Origin: Maribacter sp. MJ134
GTDB lineage: Bacteria; Bacteroidota; Bacteroidia; Flavobacteriales; Flavobacteriaceae
Assembly: GCF_003970695.1 (NCBI RefSeq)
Contig: NZ_CP034570.1
Span: 1 to 64,000 of the forward strand
Direction of reading: 5' to 3'
DNA length: 64,000 bases
Made by a program: the position numbers and the translations under genes
Shown here: piece after piece, positions 32,681 through 41,478 of the stretch
Position numbering within the stretch: the first letter of the stretch is position 1
Layout: each line of letters starts with the position of its first letter
The notes under the pieces: generated by a model
Database searches by the model: none
Told to the model about the DNA's origin: nothing
What the model saw: the letters and a program-made list of their open reading frames with translations, nothing else

Positions 32681-33361
32681 TTACGTAATGTTTAGTTTTT
32701 CTATGCGATTTCCAATTGTAAAGTCCTTCATTTCTGCTTCGAGTTTTGTAAAGTCCGTTTTTACAACACTTTTTATAAATTCCCCGTTTTTCAATAGATG
32801 TATTTCGTCACAGGTTTCTGCTAAAGTTGAAAAAATATGTGATGAAATAATTACGGTTTTGCCCAACACTTTTAGTTTATGGATTATTTCCGCTATTAAA
32901 ATATTACTTTGAATATCTACGCCATTAAAAGGTTCATCAAGAATGATACAATCGTTGCCTTGCAAAAGGATTGCGGTTAACGCCAGTTTCTTTTTCATGC
33001 CTGTAGAGTATGTCGATGCATACTGGCTTAAAGGAAGATTGAATATATTACTTTCTTCAATATTTTTTAGTTTCTTATTTCTTGCATTTACAAGTAATCT
33101 TATGTATTCGGTTCCAGTTATTTTTGCAAAGAAAAATGGTTCCGTCATTAGAAGACCCAAGTGGTTTTTTAAAATTTTAAAGTCCGATTTGATTTGTCCA
33201 TCATATTTTTCAAGCCCAGAAATACACCTGAACAATGTAGTTTTTCCCGAGCCGTTTTCTCCTACGATTCCATAAACTTGTCCTTTTTCGAAAGAAAAAT
33301 TAATGTTTTTAAGGACTTGTTTTTTACTATAATGTTTTGATAGGTTCTCTATGTAAATCAT
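32681..33361 (-). CDS. ABC transporter ATP-binding protein
   Basis: 226 aa, a complete nucleotide-binding domain. Walker A GENGSGKTT (residues 34-42), Q-loop region near LMTEPFFF, signature YSTGMKKKLA, Walker B CIILDEPFNGVD and switch His in ISSHIF. The signature has TGM rather than SGGQ, common in bacterial export systems of the gliding/bacitracin type. Its start overlaps the stop of the permease at 33358, so they form one exporter. Substrate unknown; a small peptide or antibiotic is a guess. Confidence 0.85.
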   Translation of the reverse strand: MIYIENLSKHYSKKQVLKNINFSFEKGQVYGIVGENGSGKTTLFRCISGLEKYDGQIKSDFKILKNHLGLLMTEPFFFAKITGTEYIRLLVNARNKKLKNIEESNIFNLPLSQYASTYSTGMKKKLALTAILLQGNDCIILDEPFNGVDIQSNILIAEIIHKLKVLGKTVIISSHIFSTLAETCDEIHLLKNGEFIKSVVKTDFTKLEAEMKDFTIGNRIEKLNIT

Positions 33362-34275
33362 TGTAGAATGGTATTTAACCGCTTTGTGGATTGAAAATAG
33401 AAATATGGAATGATACCGATTAAAATAGGCGGAAAAATTAAACTAACAGCAATCAGTAATCCTTGCGGAATATTCATTTCATTAGGATAAACCGAATATT
33501 TGGCTAAAATAATAGTAATGAGAAAAGCAAAACCCAATATTAGAAAAGTTAGCAAAGTTTCTAGTTCCGAGTTAAAGTATATTACCAAAGCTATCAAAAT
33601 CGGAGTGCTCGATAATGTTGTGTGCAAAAGTCCTGTTTTTATTTTTTCGATAAGAAAATCTTTCGGCGATAAATTGAACGACCAGATATAATATTCATTT
33701 TCTAGTTTTGAATAGTAAGATAGCGACACTAAAAACACCAATAACATTGAAAAAACGCCAAGATTAAAATTCCCAACGGAAATGGAAATGTAGGTCAAAG
33801 AATAGGCCAAGGGGAAAACTAAAAAAGTGTTTCTAAAACCAACCGTAAATTCAAACGGTTTTTTGTAAAATGGTGTAGGTATAGTTAAATTAAGAGTTGT
33901 ATTAAAATTGACAAAAGCTAAGACAATTGTTAAAGTTATAAGAATAGGGATAAAAACAATTGATTTTTGAAATATCAAGAATAAAGCGAACGGAAGAATG
34001 ATTATTATGTTCTCCAATAATCTTAATTTAATATAGTCCTTTTGGTTAAAACAAGACTTTAGAAATTCGTTTCTTTTTATGTTGGTCAATTTCGTGAGAA
34101 GGCTGAATGCTAATAAGATGTATAAATATTCTGCGAATTCTGATTTGGAAAATAAATAAACAGAAAGTCCGACAAAGGAAATAGTTAATAACGCATAGGC
34201 CAAAAAAGGGGGCAATCCAAATTCTGTCAACTTTCTGTTAGACATTCTAAATTGAAGTTGAAAATATTCCTTCAT
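33358..34275 (-). CDS. ABC transporter permease
   Basis: 305 aa from ATG 34273-34275; a TTG at 34293 would add six residues and lies at the site boundary. Multiple TM helices, roughly eight (for example LAYALLTISFVGLSVYLF, IIIILPFALFLIF, TFLILGFAFLITIILA, LIAVSLIFPPILIGIIPYFY). It is followed by the ATPase with a 4-nt overlap. The pair fills one cassette between GTTACCAGCC (32665) and GGCTGGTAAC (34298). Confidence 0.75.
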   Translation of the reverse strand: MKEYFQLQFRMSNRKLTEFGLPPFLAYALLTISFVGLSVYLFSKSEFAEYLYILLAFSLLTKLTNIKRNEFLKSCFNQKDYIKLRLLENIIIILPFALFLIFQKSIVFIPILITLTIVLAFVNFNTTLNLTIPTPFYKKPFEFTVGFRNTFLVFPLAYSLTYISISVGNFNLGVFSMLLVFLVSLSYYSKLENEYYIWSFNLSPKDFLIEKIKTGLLHTTLSSTPILIALVIYFNSELETLLTFLILGFAFLITIILAKYSVYPNEMNIPQGLLIAVSLIFPPILIGIIPYFYFQSTKRLNTILQ

Positions 34276-34304
34276 TGGCAATTTTTTTTTCAAAATGGCT
34301 GGTA

Positions 34305-34439
34305 ACGGTCTCGTATAACCGTCAGTTACGGGTTAATATACACAGACTTTTCGGTTTAGCACAGACGTTAGCAATTCCGAGTGGATTCGGACGTAGTCGA
34401 ATCCGCCGTAATTGCGGTTATACATTGTTGGCATTTCGT
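34305..34439. repeat. attC-like site S12 (subtype E, uninterrupted)
   Basis: Same subtype as S7 and S15 but without IS: AACGGTCTCG is intact where the IS copies inserted. It ends in GTTGGCATT. Confidence 0.75.
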
Positions 34440-34444
34440 TGTTT

Positions 34445-34621
34445 TTATTTGGACTTACTTTTTTTATTTCGTTCGATAATAATAGTTCCGATTAATGCAA
34501 CTCCAATTAGAACTCCACTTAAAGAATCTATTAATTCTCCAGTTCTAACTGCTCCATAAATTCCAGCAAGTATAGAAGCTATTCCAATTCCGATTATTAA
34601 ATATTCTGTTTGTTTTCTCAT
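34445..34621 (-). CDS. small membrane protein, 58 aa (cassette)
   Basis: Two hydrophobic helices (YLIIGIGIASILAGIYGAV and SLSGVLIGVALIGTIII) and a Lys-rich C-terminus (RNKKSKSK). ATG at 34619-34621, stop right after the cassette word GTTGGCATT. Its size, clean start and position make it a likely real gene. Function unknown. Confidence 0.55.
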   Translation of the reverse strand: MRKQTEYLIIGIGIASILAGIYGAVRTGELIDSLSGVLIGVALIGTIIIERNKKSKSK

Positions 34622-34820
34622 TTATTTTATTGTTTCCCCAGTGTTTGAGTAAATTCGGTCAGCTATTTATTTCGTAAATTTTTTCAATTCCGACTGAGTG
34701 AGCAATTCCGAAATTTGCTAAATTCCGTATTCAGTTCGGCTTTTTGTTTTCAATCCAGTTTACGATTCCACAAAAGAGTTAAATAATCCGACGTAATTTT
34801 TACTTATCAATCTTGAGGGA

Positions 34821-34928
34821 CTAATTAAACATTGGTAATATAAATTCCTTGAGAATGAAAACAACAAGTGCTCCAACTAACATTCCGACATAAAAGTTTC
34901 TTTTACTTTTTGGTTTTTTATCTTCCAT
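34821..34928 (-). CDS. very small membrane protein, 35 aa (cassette)
   Basis: MEDKKPKSKRNF then one TM helix (YVGMLVGALVVFILKEFIL). ATG 34926-34928, close to the upstream end of the same cassette. The 200 bp between it and the 58-aa gene show no ORF. A charged head plus single helix is plausible for a real small protein. Confidence 0.45.
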   Translation of the reverse strand: MEDKKPKSKRNFYVGMLVGALVVFILKEFILPMFN

Positions 34929-34978
34929 ATTTTATTTAGATTTTAATTATTATTCTATGTTATTCGGCAATGAATGCC

Positions 34979-35165
34979 AACGGCCTCGAATATGAAACGT
35001 AGCGCGTGTTTGGGACGCAGTTCCTTGGTGTTGTACCGGAGCCGGATTTTCGGATCTGCTTTTTACCTTGTTTTTCCAAAAAAGTTGAATCCGAAAATTC
35101 GGCGGCCTTCCCGAGCAAAAAGTCTCTCAGCCAGCCGGATATAGCTATGTTTTATATTCATTGTT
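34979..35165. repeat. attC-like site S13 (subtype G)
   Basis: Unique subtype: outer AATATGAAACGTAGC and GCTATGTTTTATATTC; inner CCGGATTTTCGGATC with GAATCCGAAAATTCGG. It joins AATGCCAAC to GTTGGCAAC. Confidence 0.65.
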
Positions 35166-36351
35166 GGCAACTGGCCTTTTCGCAGTCTTTCAAATTTAGG
35201 TTGTCCGGTGTCTTCTGAACTAATTTGGCATTAAATTTTTTTACAAATAATTTAGTTTGCTCTGATGGATAAGGATCAACTATCACTATCAGATGATTTT
35301 TAAAATTGAAATATTTTTCAATCATATTATTAATTTCAATGTCTCCACAACCGTACCCTATGATTATTAATTTATTTGAATTCGATAAATTTTTTTTAAA
35401 GTTTTTAAAGACTTTATCATAGTAGGAAGGTTCTCCGTATCTTAATATTTTGGAGGTTGTTCCAGATAAGAAATCCGAATGGTAATTTATCCAGTCATTG
35501 ACATAGCTGAAACCGCCTTGACCGTCATCTACTTCTTTATATAATTCGGTTAAACCAATTCCAAATTTAATTTTGACGTATGTGTCAATTCCTGAATTTT
35601 GTAAATGAAAGGGAACTTGGTCAAAACTACCGTGTAGTTTATACAGCCTAAATTGATTCGTATAATTATTAGTAAAATATGATAGTCTTACTTTTACCCC
35701 TCCTTTTATTTCGCCATAATATTTAGAACCCATTTCTTCAAAACCGTCTGAAAAATTTCCTTGAATCCAATCCGAATGTGATAAGGTCTCGAGAAATATA
35801 TCATGATTTAATGTATGTATATGAGTCAACCCTTCATTACCCCAGAATTCTAAACAGTTTAAAAAACCAGTATAACCCGGATAATGTGGTTTACTATAGT
35901 GAATTGAATCATAAAACCTTTTACCTTCTCCATCTACTATAAAACGTGATATTAATTGGTTAAAAATGTTTTGGGTCCGACTAATTAGATTGAGATTATC
36001 TGTTTTATTATGATACTCGTTTCTGAAATTGTCGCAAAGTTCATCGAAACCTGTATCTTGTTCATTTGGGTCGATATTATTTAAGAAATCGTAGAATTCT
36101 TCGTAATTAAATCCATCAGTTTTATTTTGATAAAATTTTATTAGTTCAACAACAAAATACTTATGCCTCGAATCACTTGCGTAGTCGTTTGGGTCTTTTT
36201 CGGTTCTTTTTTTCAACAAAACTGTACCATCGGAAGACACCCAGAAATCTTTTGGACTTAATTCCTTAATTCGCTTATTTAGTTTGTCGGCAGTTGGATA
36301 ACCCTTATTAACCGAAAAGCCTGCTCCAAGAAGTATCGATGTTTCTTTCAT
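35158..36351 (-). CDS. SIR2-like domain protein, possible defence gene
   Basis: 397 aa. The Rossmann start has GAGFSVNKGYPTA (residues 9-21). A HTLNHD segment, LYKLHGSFDQ and IIIGYGCGDIEIN follow, which is the order of SIR2-like NAD-binding proteins. Several SIR2-domain families are known abortive-infection effectors that deplete NAD; whether this one does so cannot be read from the sequence. No partner gene shares the cassette. The last residues (ASCQQ) and the stop lie in site S13. Confidence 0.75.
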   Translation of the reverse strand: MKETSILLGAGFSVNKGYPTADKLNKRIKELSPKDFWVSSDGTVLLKKRTEKDPNDYASDSRHKYFVVELIKFYQNKTDGFNYEEFYDFLNNIDPNEQDTGFDELCDNFRNEYHNKTDNLNLISRTQNIFNQLISRFIVDGEGKRFYDSIHYSKPHYPGYTGFLNCLEFWGNEGLTHIHTLNHDIFLETLSHSDWIQGNFSDGFEEMGSKYYGEIKGGVKVRLSYFTNNYTNQFRLYKLHGSFDQVPFHLQNSGIDTYVKIKFGIGLTELYKEVDDGQGGFSYVNDWINYHSDFLSGTTSKILRYGEPSYYDKVFKNFKKNLSNSNKLIIIGYGCGDIEINNMIEKYFNFKNHLIVIVDPYPSEQTKLFVKKFNAKLVQKTPDNLNLKDCEKASCQQ

Positions 36352-36376
36352 TTATTGGTTGTCTTGGCTTGTTGCC

Positions 36377-36564
36377 AACGTCTCGGCTAAGCGTAGTGCG
36401 GGGGCAAGGAAATTTTTCATTTCCGTCTGCGCACGAAGCTAAAGCTTATTGTTTAGTTTTATTTTTTCTTGTCCAAAGCTAAATCCATAAGATTTAGCGA
36501 CTTCATAAATATACACAGACCATTCTATTTTGCCCAAAACCCCGTATTACGTTTAGCCATTGTT
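36377..36564. repeat. attC-like site S14 (subtype B)
   Basis: CTAAGCGTAGTGCGGG and CCCGTATTACGTTTAG outer arms. It ends in GTTACCTGCC. Confidence 0.7.
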
Positions 36565-37362
36565 ACCTGCCGTATTTTTCTGTACTGTTTTAAATCGTTT
36601 TTCCGATGTAATTAAAAGAATAACACCATTAATAGCCCTTGAGCCATAAATACTTAAGGACTGTTCTTTTGTCAAATATTTGATTGCTGAAGTTTCAACT
36701 AGTAAAAGCTTTTTTAAAATATCTCTATTTTCTATCGGGTAGCCATTCACAACAATTAGTGGCTCAGGATTTTTATCTATAAAATCTCTCACTATAATTT
36801 TTACGTTTGGATTTGAGTCAGCGATGGTAAGTCCAGAATTTCCATTCTGGTCAATCTCTGGTTTGTATTTAAGAACTTTAAAAATAAGCGAGTCCACATA
36901 TTTATATAGTTTTTCGTCCTTAAGCTCGTCGAAGCGCATTAAGTCCAACTTTTTAATATCGTAGGGATATTTTTCGATTCTTTTTTCGTTATAGGAGATA
37001 ACTCGAAACTTGTCAATCGATTCTTTATCCCGCAAAATTTCTAATGTTTTACCAAAATCTGTATTCTTTAATTTAAGTTTTTCTTTTGCATTATATTCTT
37101 TAACACGTCCCGGTTCAGTACAATTATTAACTTCACTTATTTTAAAACTGCTCTTAGCCAAAGTCCATTTAATTTGGTGACAGCTTTTTTCATTCTGATA
37201 GAAATGATTTATGTTTTGATGAAGTTGTATTGTGTCCGTTTTAAAGTATAATTCATTGTCATTTTTCGATTGCCATTCTCCATTTAAGTCCTTCTTCCGA
37301 ATTTGGGAATAGGAAACGAATGAAAGAAGTAAAAATGTTGAAATTATTAAAGTAAGTTTCAT
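36553..37362 (-). CDS. secreted protein with TonB-plug-like end (cassette)
   Basis: 269 aa from ATG 37360-37362. The signal peptide is MKLTLIISTFLLLSFVSYS, then a domain beginning LNGEWQSKNDNELYF. The C-terminal 60 residues (PLIVVNGYPIENRD, LTKEQSLSIYGSRAINGVIL) match the plug motif of SusC/RagA-type receptors, where PLIVVDG and IYGSRGANGVI are hallmark words. A free-standing plug with no barrel is unusual; it may interact with TonB systems. The final NNG and stop are encoded in site S14. Upstream ORF extension to 37833 is IS sequence. Confidence 0.65.
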   Translation of the reverse strand: MKLTLIISTFLLLSFVSYSQIRKKDLNGEWQSKNDNELYFKTDTIQLHQNINHFYQNEKSCHQIKWTLAKSSFKISEVNNCTEPGRVKEYNAKEKLKLKNTDFGKTLEILRDKESIDKFRVISYNEKRIEKYPYDIKKLDLMRFDELKDEKLYKYVDSLIFKVLKYKPEIDQNGNSGLTIADSNPNVKIIVRDFIDKNPEPLIVVNGYPIENRDILKKLLLVETSAIKYLTKEQSLSIYGSRAINGVILLITSEKRFKTVQKNTAGNNG

Positions 37363-37381
37363 TTTTTGCAATATGGCAGGT

Positions 37382-37386
37382 AACGG
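37382..37386. repeat. left end of attC-like site S15, cut by IS
   Basis: AACGG; ACGG at 37383-37386 is duplicated at 39054-39057. The site continues to 39177. Confidence 0.7.
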
Positions 37387-39053
37387 CAGTCTGTCTAAAA
37401 ACCCTGCCGGATTTTTTAAATATAATCGAAAATAATCCTTTTGCCCGTTGGTGGGCCAAAATGTGCGGTTATAATTTTTGGACGGCATTTGGTCCGGAAA
37501 CGGGCCAACCCCTTTGTTAGGTTGCCCAAAATGGCGGTTAAAGTCAGGTATGCCGGCAAAATGGGCTGATTCCCGATCAGGTTGAGGATCCTCCTGAGGT
37601 TGTAGGCGATAAATATGAGTCCCACATCGGCCGAGGCCCTTGCCTTTGTCCTTTTGGTCATTACATGGTCGAACCCCCATTGCCTTTTGATAGTGCCGAA
37701 GGGATGCTCTACGATGGCCTGTCTTTTCCTGTACAGATTTTGGTTTTGTGCCACTCGCCGTGCATTTCCGTCGGTATGTTCCTTGAACTCGCTTCGCTGT
37801 ACGATCTTCCCGTTCTGTTTGGCGGTCGTGCATAGCTCCCGTACAGGGCAGCCTTTGCAGGCGTTCGTTCTATACTGCTTGAAATAATAGTTGCGCCCTT
37901 TGTACCGGCTTCCGTTGCTCTTCAGGACATGCCCTTGCGGACAGGTATAGGTGTCTTCCTCCCGGTCATAGGCAAAACGTTCGGCATTGTACGCTGGATC
38001 GGGTGCCTGTGACGCCCTTCCGATTCCGGGAACGGCCACTAGGGTATCGATGCCCAGGTCGTCGGCTATCTTGAACTCGCTCCCGGTATGGTACCCCTTG
38101 TCGTAGAGTGCGGTAAAGCGGTCGGTCCGCAGGATGGTCTTGGCCCGCCGCAGCATGTTCCCCATGGCCTTGGTGTCGTTGTCGCCCGTCAGGCGGTAAT
38201 CGATGGGTATACAATGTTCGGAGTCCACGGTGGCCTGTAGGTTATAGGCGACCTCGGTAATGTTGTTGCGCACTATCATGTGGCGGCTCTCCGGATCGGA
38301 GGTGGAGATCTGTTCCTGTCCGGATTCCCTTAGCTCCCTCTCCAATTTTCTGTACCCTTCCCTTCTTTTGCCGTGTCGGTCGATATCGTCCTTTATACTT
38401 TCCTTGTCCCCGTCGCCTTTTTCGAGCTGCCCTTGGTACTCTTCCAGTTTTTTGTCGATGTAGGCGATATGGCGGTCTATCTTCTTTTGGTTGTAGTTGT
38501 TCTTCTTGCTGTTCTGGGCGCGCAGTTTGGTACTGTCACCGGCGATCAACGTGGCACCGATAAGGCCGAAGTTGCGTGCGATCTCGACGGTGGCGCGGAA
38601 GACCCTTTTGATGGCCCTGGGGTTGTCCTTCCTGAAATTGCTTATGGTGTTATGGTCGGGGGCAAGGCCCTCGAGCAGCCACATGACCTCGATGTTCCGC
38701 CTGCACTCCTTTTCGAGCTGCCTGCTCGAACGAAGCTTGTTCATGTAGCCATAGATATAGAGCTTGAGCAAAGTGGCGGGCCGGTACGCCGGCCTGCCGT
38801 TTTCAGGGAAATGTACCTTGAACCCCAGTTTTTCCATATCCAGGCCGTTCACGAACGTATCCACGGCCCTTACGGTATTTTCGTTGTCTATGGCGTCCTC
38901 CAGGGATATGGGAAAGAGGGAGGACTGCCTACGGTCTTTTCCTTCTATGTACTTCATATCCTTAAATTACGACCCTATGTGCCGAAGGTCAAGATCCCGG
39001 CCTAAAAGTAATCAACAGGGTTATCAAGAATGGAGAGGTTTTTAGACAGTCTG
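37387..39053 (-). mobile_element. IS1182-family insertion sequence, copy 2
   Basis: 1,667 bp, same ends and same orientation as 24330-25996, flanked by ACGG. It is placed at exactly the same point of a subtype E site. Confidence 0.9.
37416..38957 (-). CDS. IS1182-family transposase, copy 2
   Basis: 513 aa, identical in translation to 24359-25900. Same DUF772-like N-terminus, Asp in IAGDSTKLRAQNS, Asp in ALYDKGYHTG, Cys-rich CKGCPVRELC, and Glu in AIVEHPFGTIKRQ. Complete frame. Confidence 0.92.
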   Translation of the reverse strand: MKYIEGKDRRQSSLFPISLEDAIDNENTVRAVDTFVNGLDMEKLGFKVHFPENGRPAYRPATLLKLYIYGYMNKLRSSRQLEKECRRNIEVMWLLEGLAPDHNTISNFRKDNPRAIKRVFRATVEIARNFGLIGATLIAGDSTKLRAQNSKKNNYNQKKIDRHIAYIDKKLEEYQGQLEKGDGDKESIKDDIDRHGKRREGYRKLERELRESGQEQISTSDPESRHMIVRNNITEVAYNLQATVDSEHCIPIDYRLTGDNDTKAMGNMLRRAKTILRTDRFTALYDKGYHTGSEFKIADDLGIDTLVAVPGIGRASQAPDPAYNAERFAYDREEDTYTCPQGHVLKSNGSRYKGRNYYFKQYRTNACKGCPVRELCTTAKQNGKIVQRSEFKEHTDGNARRVAQNQNLYRKRQAIVEHPFGTIKRQWGFDHVMTKRTKARASADVGLIFIAYNLRRILNLIGNQPILPAYLTLTAILGNLTKGLARFRTKCRPKIITAHFGPPTGKRIIFDYI

Positions 39054-39177
39054 ACGGTCTCGTATAACAGTCAGTTACGGGTTAATATGCGTTAATTTTC
39101 GGTTTAGCACAGACTTTAGCAATTCCTAGTGGATTCGGACGTAGTCGAATCCACCGTAATTGCGGTTATACATTGTT
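39054..39177. repeat. attC-like site S15 (subtype E), main part
   Basis: GTATAACAGTCAGTTACGG and CCGTAATTGCGGTTATAC outer arms. It ends in GTTGTAAGC. Confidence 0.7.
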
Positions 39178-39192
39178 GTAAGCTGGCTTTTT

Positions 39193-39657
39193 TTATCTGC
39201 ATCGTACTAATATTCCACCTTGAGGAAAATTTAATTCCGCTATAAAATCTTTATCCGTCAGGCATCCATATCTTTTTCTGAATTTCCTTTCTCTAAAATC
39301 ATAAACTCTTAAAATCAGATATCTTCTTTCAAAATCTTGCTTTTTCATTTCAATTCCAAAATTCCCGATTTGATGTCCGTTTCTTTTGAAAGTATTATAG
39401 TCAAAAGTCAGAGTGATTTCTTTTGTCAGGTCAGAGTCTATTTTTTCCCAATCTTCTGATTGAAGAATCAATTCTCCAGGATGATATCCGACTAAATTTC
39501 TGCTTTTAGTTCCATCCGTATTTTCAAAATTCAAATAAGCGCCTGAAATTTCGGAAGTGACTAATCTTTCGTTTACTTCAATTACCATATTCAGATTTTG
39601 TCCAAATCCGTTAATTATAATTCCAATTAGAAGTAAAAAAGTCAATTTAAGTTTCAT
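39193..39657 (-). CDS. secreted protein of unknown function (cassette)
   Basis: 154 aa from ATG 39655-39657. The signal peptide is MKLKLTFLLLIGIIINGFG. The mature domain is about 135 residues, beta-rich, with two Arg/Lys-rich strands near the end (FERRYLILRVYDFRERKFRK, CLTDKDFIAELNFPQGG). Not recognised. Upstream in-frame extension to 39828 is site S16. Confidence 0.65.
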   Translation of the reverse strand: MKLKLTFLLLIGIIINGFGQNLNMVIEVNERLVTSEISGAYLNFENTDGTKSRNLVGYHPGELILQSEDWEKIDSDLTKEITLTFDYNTFKRNGHQIGNFGIEMKKQDFERRYLILRVYDFRERKFRKRYGCLTDKDFIAELNFPQGGILVRCR

Positions 39658-39684
39658 TCGCAGTTCGTTTTTCAGCTTGCTTAC

Positions 39685-39873
39685 AACGCCTGAGCTATGA
39701 ACAGTACGGGAGCAAACTAGCGTTTGCTTTCCGCCACGCACATAGCGAAATCTTTTGGTTTTGTTTTTTCTTTTTTTCTGGGCAAAGCAAAATCCCAAAG
39801 ATTTTGCGGACTTCATAAAAATACGCAAACCTTTCGTTTAAGCCCTAAGCCCGTATTGTTTATAGGTTTTGTT
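39685..39873. repeat. attC-like site S16 (subtype A)
   Basis: CTATGAACAGTACGGG and CCCGTATTGTTTATAG outer arms; inner GAAATCTTTTGG and CCCAAAGATTTTGCG. It ends in GTTGTAGTGC. Confidence 0.7.
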
Positions 39874-39884
39874 GTAGTGCGTAT

Positions 39885-40541
39885 TTATTTCAACCGAGTT
39901 GCGATAACTTCTCCCGTTTCATTTGGTACACAATAGAATTTTAAAATTTCTTCATTTACTTCGCTAATAGGTAAAGTTACTCCTTTACGTCCATGATTAA
40001 AGATTGAAATAAAGTAGGTTTTGTCTAATTTCTCTATAATCATTTTTGAGCCTTCTTTCCATTCCAATTCGTCAAGTCTTTTTTTATCCCACAGTTCTTT
40101 ATTGAAGGCAATTTTGTTTTTTGTTTTACCCTTTTCTTGAAATTCAAAACTTAAGCTTTCAATTTCTTCTTGATTTAAATCTGTTTGAGTGGGTAAAAGT
40201 CTAACGAAGTCCATTTCCATAATAACTTTATCATCGTTAAAAGTTCCGTCAATTAAGAGTCTCAAAAAATTTTCATTGAGCAACTTTAAGTCCGCGTACT
40301 TTTCTCCATTTTCGAGAATTAGAGTGCTATCGCTTACTTTTAAATCTAATTCAGATTTTGTCAATTGCAATTCGGTAAAAAGTCCCGCATTATTATTTTC
40401 AAAGTTTAGAATTTGAATTCCAGGATTTTTTTTGAATTCCTTATAACCAACTTCTTTCAGAATCCATTTCCCGTCCAATTCTTGTCCATAAGTTGGTTTA
40501 ATAATCATAAATGTTAATATTAGAAAAATGGCTTTTTTCAT
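39885..40541 (-). CDS. secreted lipocalin-like protein (cassette)
   Basis: 218 aa from ATG 40539-40541. The signal peptide is MKKAIFLILTFMIIKPTYG, followed directly by ELDGKWILKEVGYKEFKKNP. The GKW start with alternating beta strands recalls lipocalin-like secreted proteins of Bacteroidota. The second half has KRLDELEWKEGSKMIIEKLD and a C-terminal EEILKFYCVPNETGEVIATR. Function unknown. Single-gene cassette. Confidence 0.6.
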   Translation of the reverse strand: MKKAIFLILTFMIIKPTYGQELDGKWILKEVGYKEFKKNPGIQILNFENNNAGLFTELQLTKSELDLKVSDSTLILENGEKYADLKLLNENFLRLLIDGTFNDDKVIMEMDFVRLLPTQTDLNQEEIESLSFEFQEKGKTKNKIAFNKELWDKKRLDELEWKEGSKMIIEKLDKTYFISIFNHGRKGVTLPISEVNEEILKFYCVPNETGEVIATRLK

Positions 40542-40550
40542 ATGCACTAC

Positions 40551-40737
40551 AACGGTTCAGCTATGAACAGTACGGGGGCAAGTTAGTACTTACATTCCGC
40601 CACGCAATTAGCCAAACCTTTTTGTTTTGCTTTTTCTTTTTTTCTTTAATGCCAAATCCAAAAGATTTGGCTGTGTTGATCGATATTCCGGGTTTATATC
40701 TTAAGCAGCTAAGCCCGTATTGTTTATAGGTTGTGTT
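40551..40737. repeat. attC-like site S17 (subtype A, diverged)
   Basis: CTATGAACAGTACGGG and CCCGTATTGTTTATAG outer arms are kept. The interior differs from other subtype A sites (CCAAATCCAAAAGATTTGG). It ends in GTTGTAAAAC. Confidence 0.65.
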
Positions 40738-40748
40738 GTAAAACGTTT

Positions 40749-41270
40749 TTAATTGAATATCGATTTTAGTTTGTACCAAAAAGAAACTTCATTATTGGAT
40801 GCGTTTTCGCTAGATTTTATTTTGTCCCAATGCTTATCTAAATCTTTGATTGTTCTTATTTTAAGACCTCTAATATTGTGTTCCGCTAATCCAGTTTTTA
40901 AACTATCAGACATATTCTTATAAAGGCGAATATTATCCTCTTCAATAGTTGATACCTCGGTGCCCTTAATTAGAGAACTAAACTTAGTCGTTAGCTTTTC
41001 CCATAATTTGGCGTCCTTATAGTCTGAATTATAATATACTACGGGTTTTTCTTTCTCGTTTTCATTAACAAATTGAATAATTTCCGAAAATATTTTGGTT
41101 TTTTGCTCGTCATTCAAACCAACGTTACTCAAGTCGTCGATAAAAATCGTAATTCCTTCAAAATAAGTAGACCATACCTCATATTTCTTTTTATTCAGTT
41201 TATAGATAATCCCTTCACCACGAAACCCGAATTTAATATGCGAAAAATTGGTTGTTTTATCTGAGGACAT
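40749..41270 (-). CDS. cytosolic protein of unknown function (cassette)
   Basis: 173 aa from ATG 41268-41270, no signal peptide. It has a mixed alpha/beta first half (FGFRGEGIIYKLNKKKYEVW, GITIFIDDLSNVGLNDEQK) and a helical Lys-rich second half (EEDNIRLYKNMSDSLKTGL). Not recognised. Boundary words GTTGTAAAAC (40735) and GTTTTACAAC (41285). Confidence 0.6.
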   Translation of the reverse strand: MSSDKTTNFSHIKFGFRGEGIIYKLNKKKYEVWSTYFEGITIFIDDLSNVGLNDEQKTKIFSEIIQFVNENEKEKPVVYYNSDYKDAKLWEKLTTKFSSLIKGTEVSTIEEDNIRLYKNMSDSLKTGLAEHNIRGLKIRTIKDLDKHWDKIKSSENASNNEVSFWYKLKSIFN

Positions 41271-41291
41271 TAACTTGATTAAATGTTTTAC

Positions 41292-41478
41292 AACGACTGA
41301 GCTATGAACAGTACGGGAGCAAACTAGCGTTTGCTTTCCGCCACGCACAAAGCGAAATCTTTTGGTTTTGTTTTTTCTTTTTTTGTATCAAAGCGAAATC
41401 CCAAAGATTTCGCGACCTCATAAAAATACGCAAACCTTTCGTTTAAGCCCGAAGCCCGTATTGTTTATAGGTTTTGTT
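41292..41478. repeat. attC-like site S18 (subtype A)
   Basis: CTATGAACAGTACGGG and CCCGTATTGTTTATAG outer arms; inner GAAATCTTTTGG and CCCAAAGATTTCGCG. It ends in GTTGTAACAA. Confidence 0.7.

Noticed and set aside
39658..39828. Recurring N-terminal extension containing RGGKQTLVCSRTVHS on several cassette genes
   Set aside because: It is the subtype A recombination site read as protein; a signal peptide or clean ATG follows it in each case.
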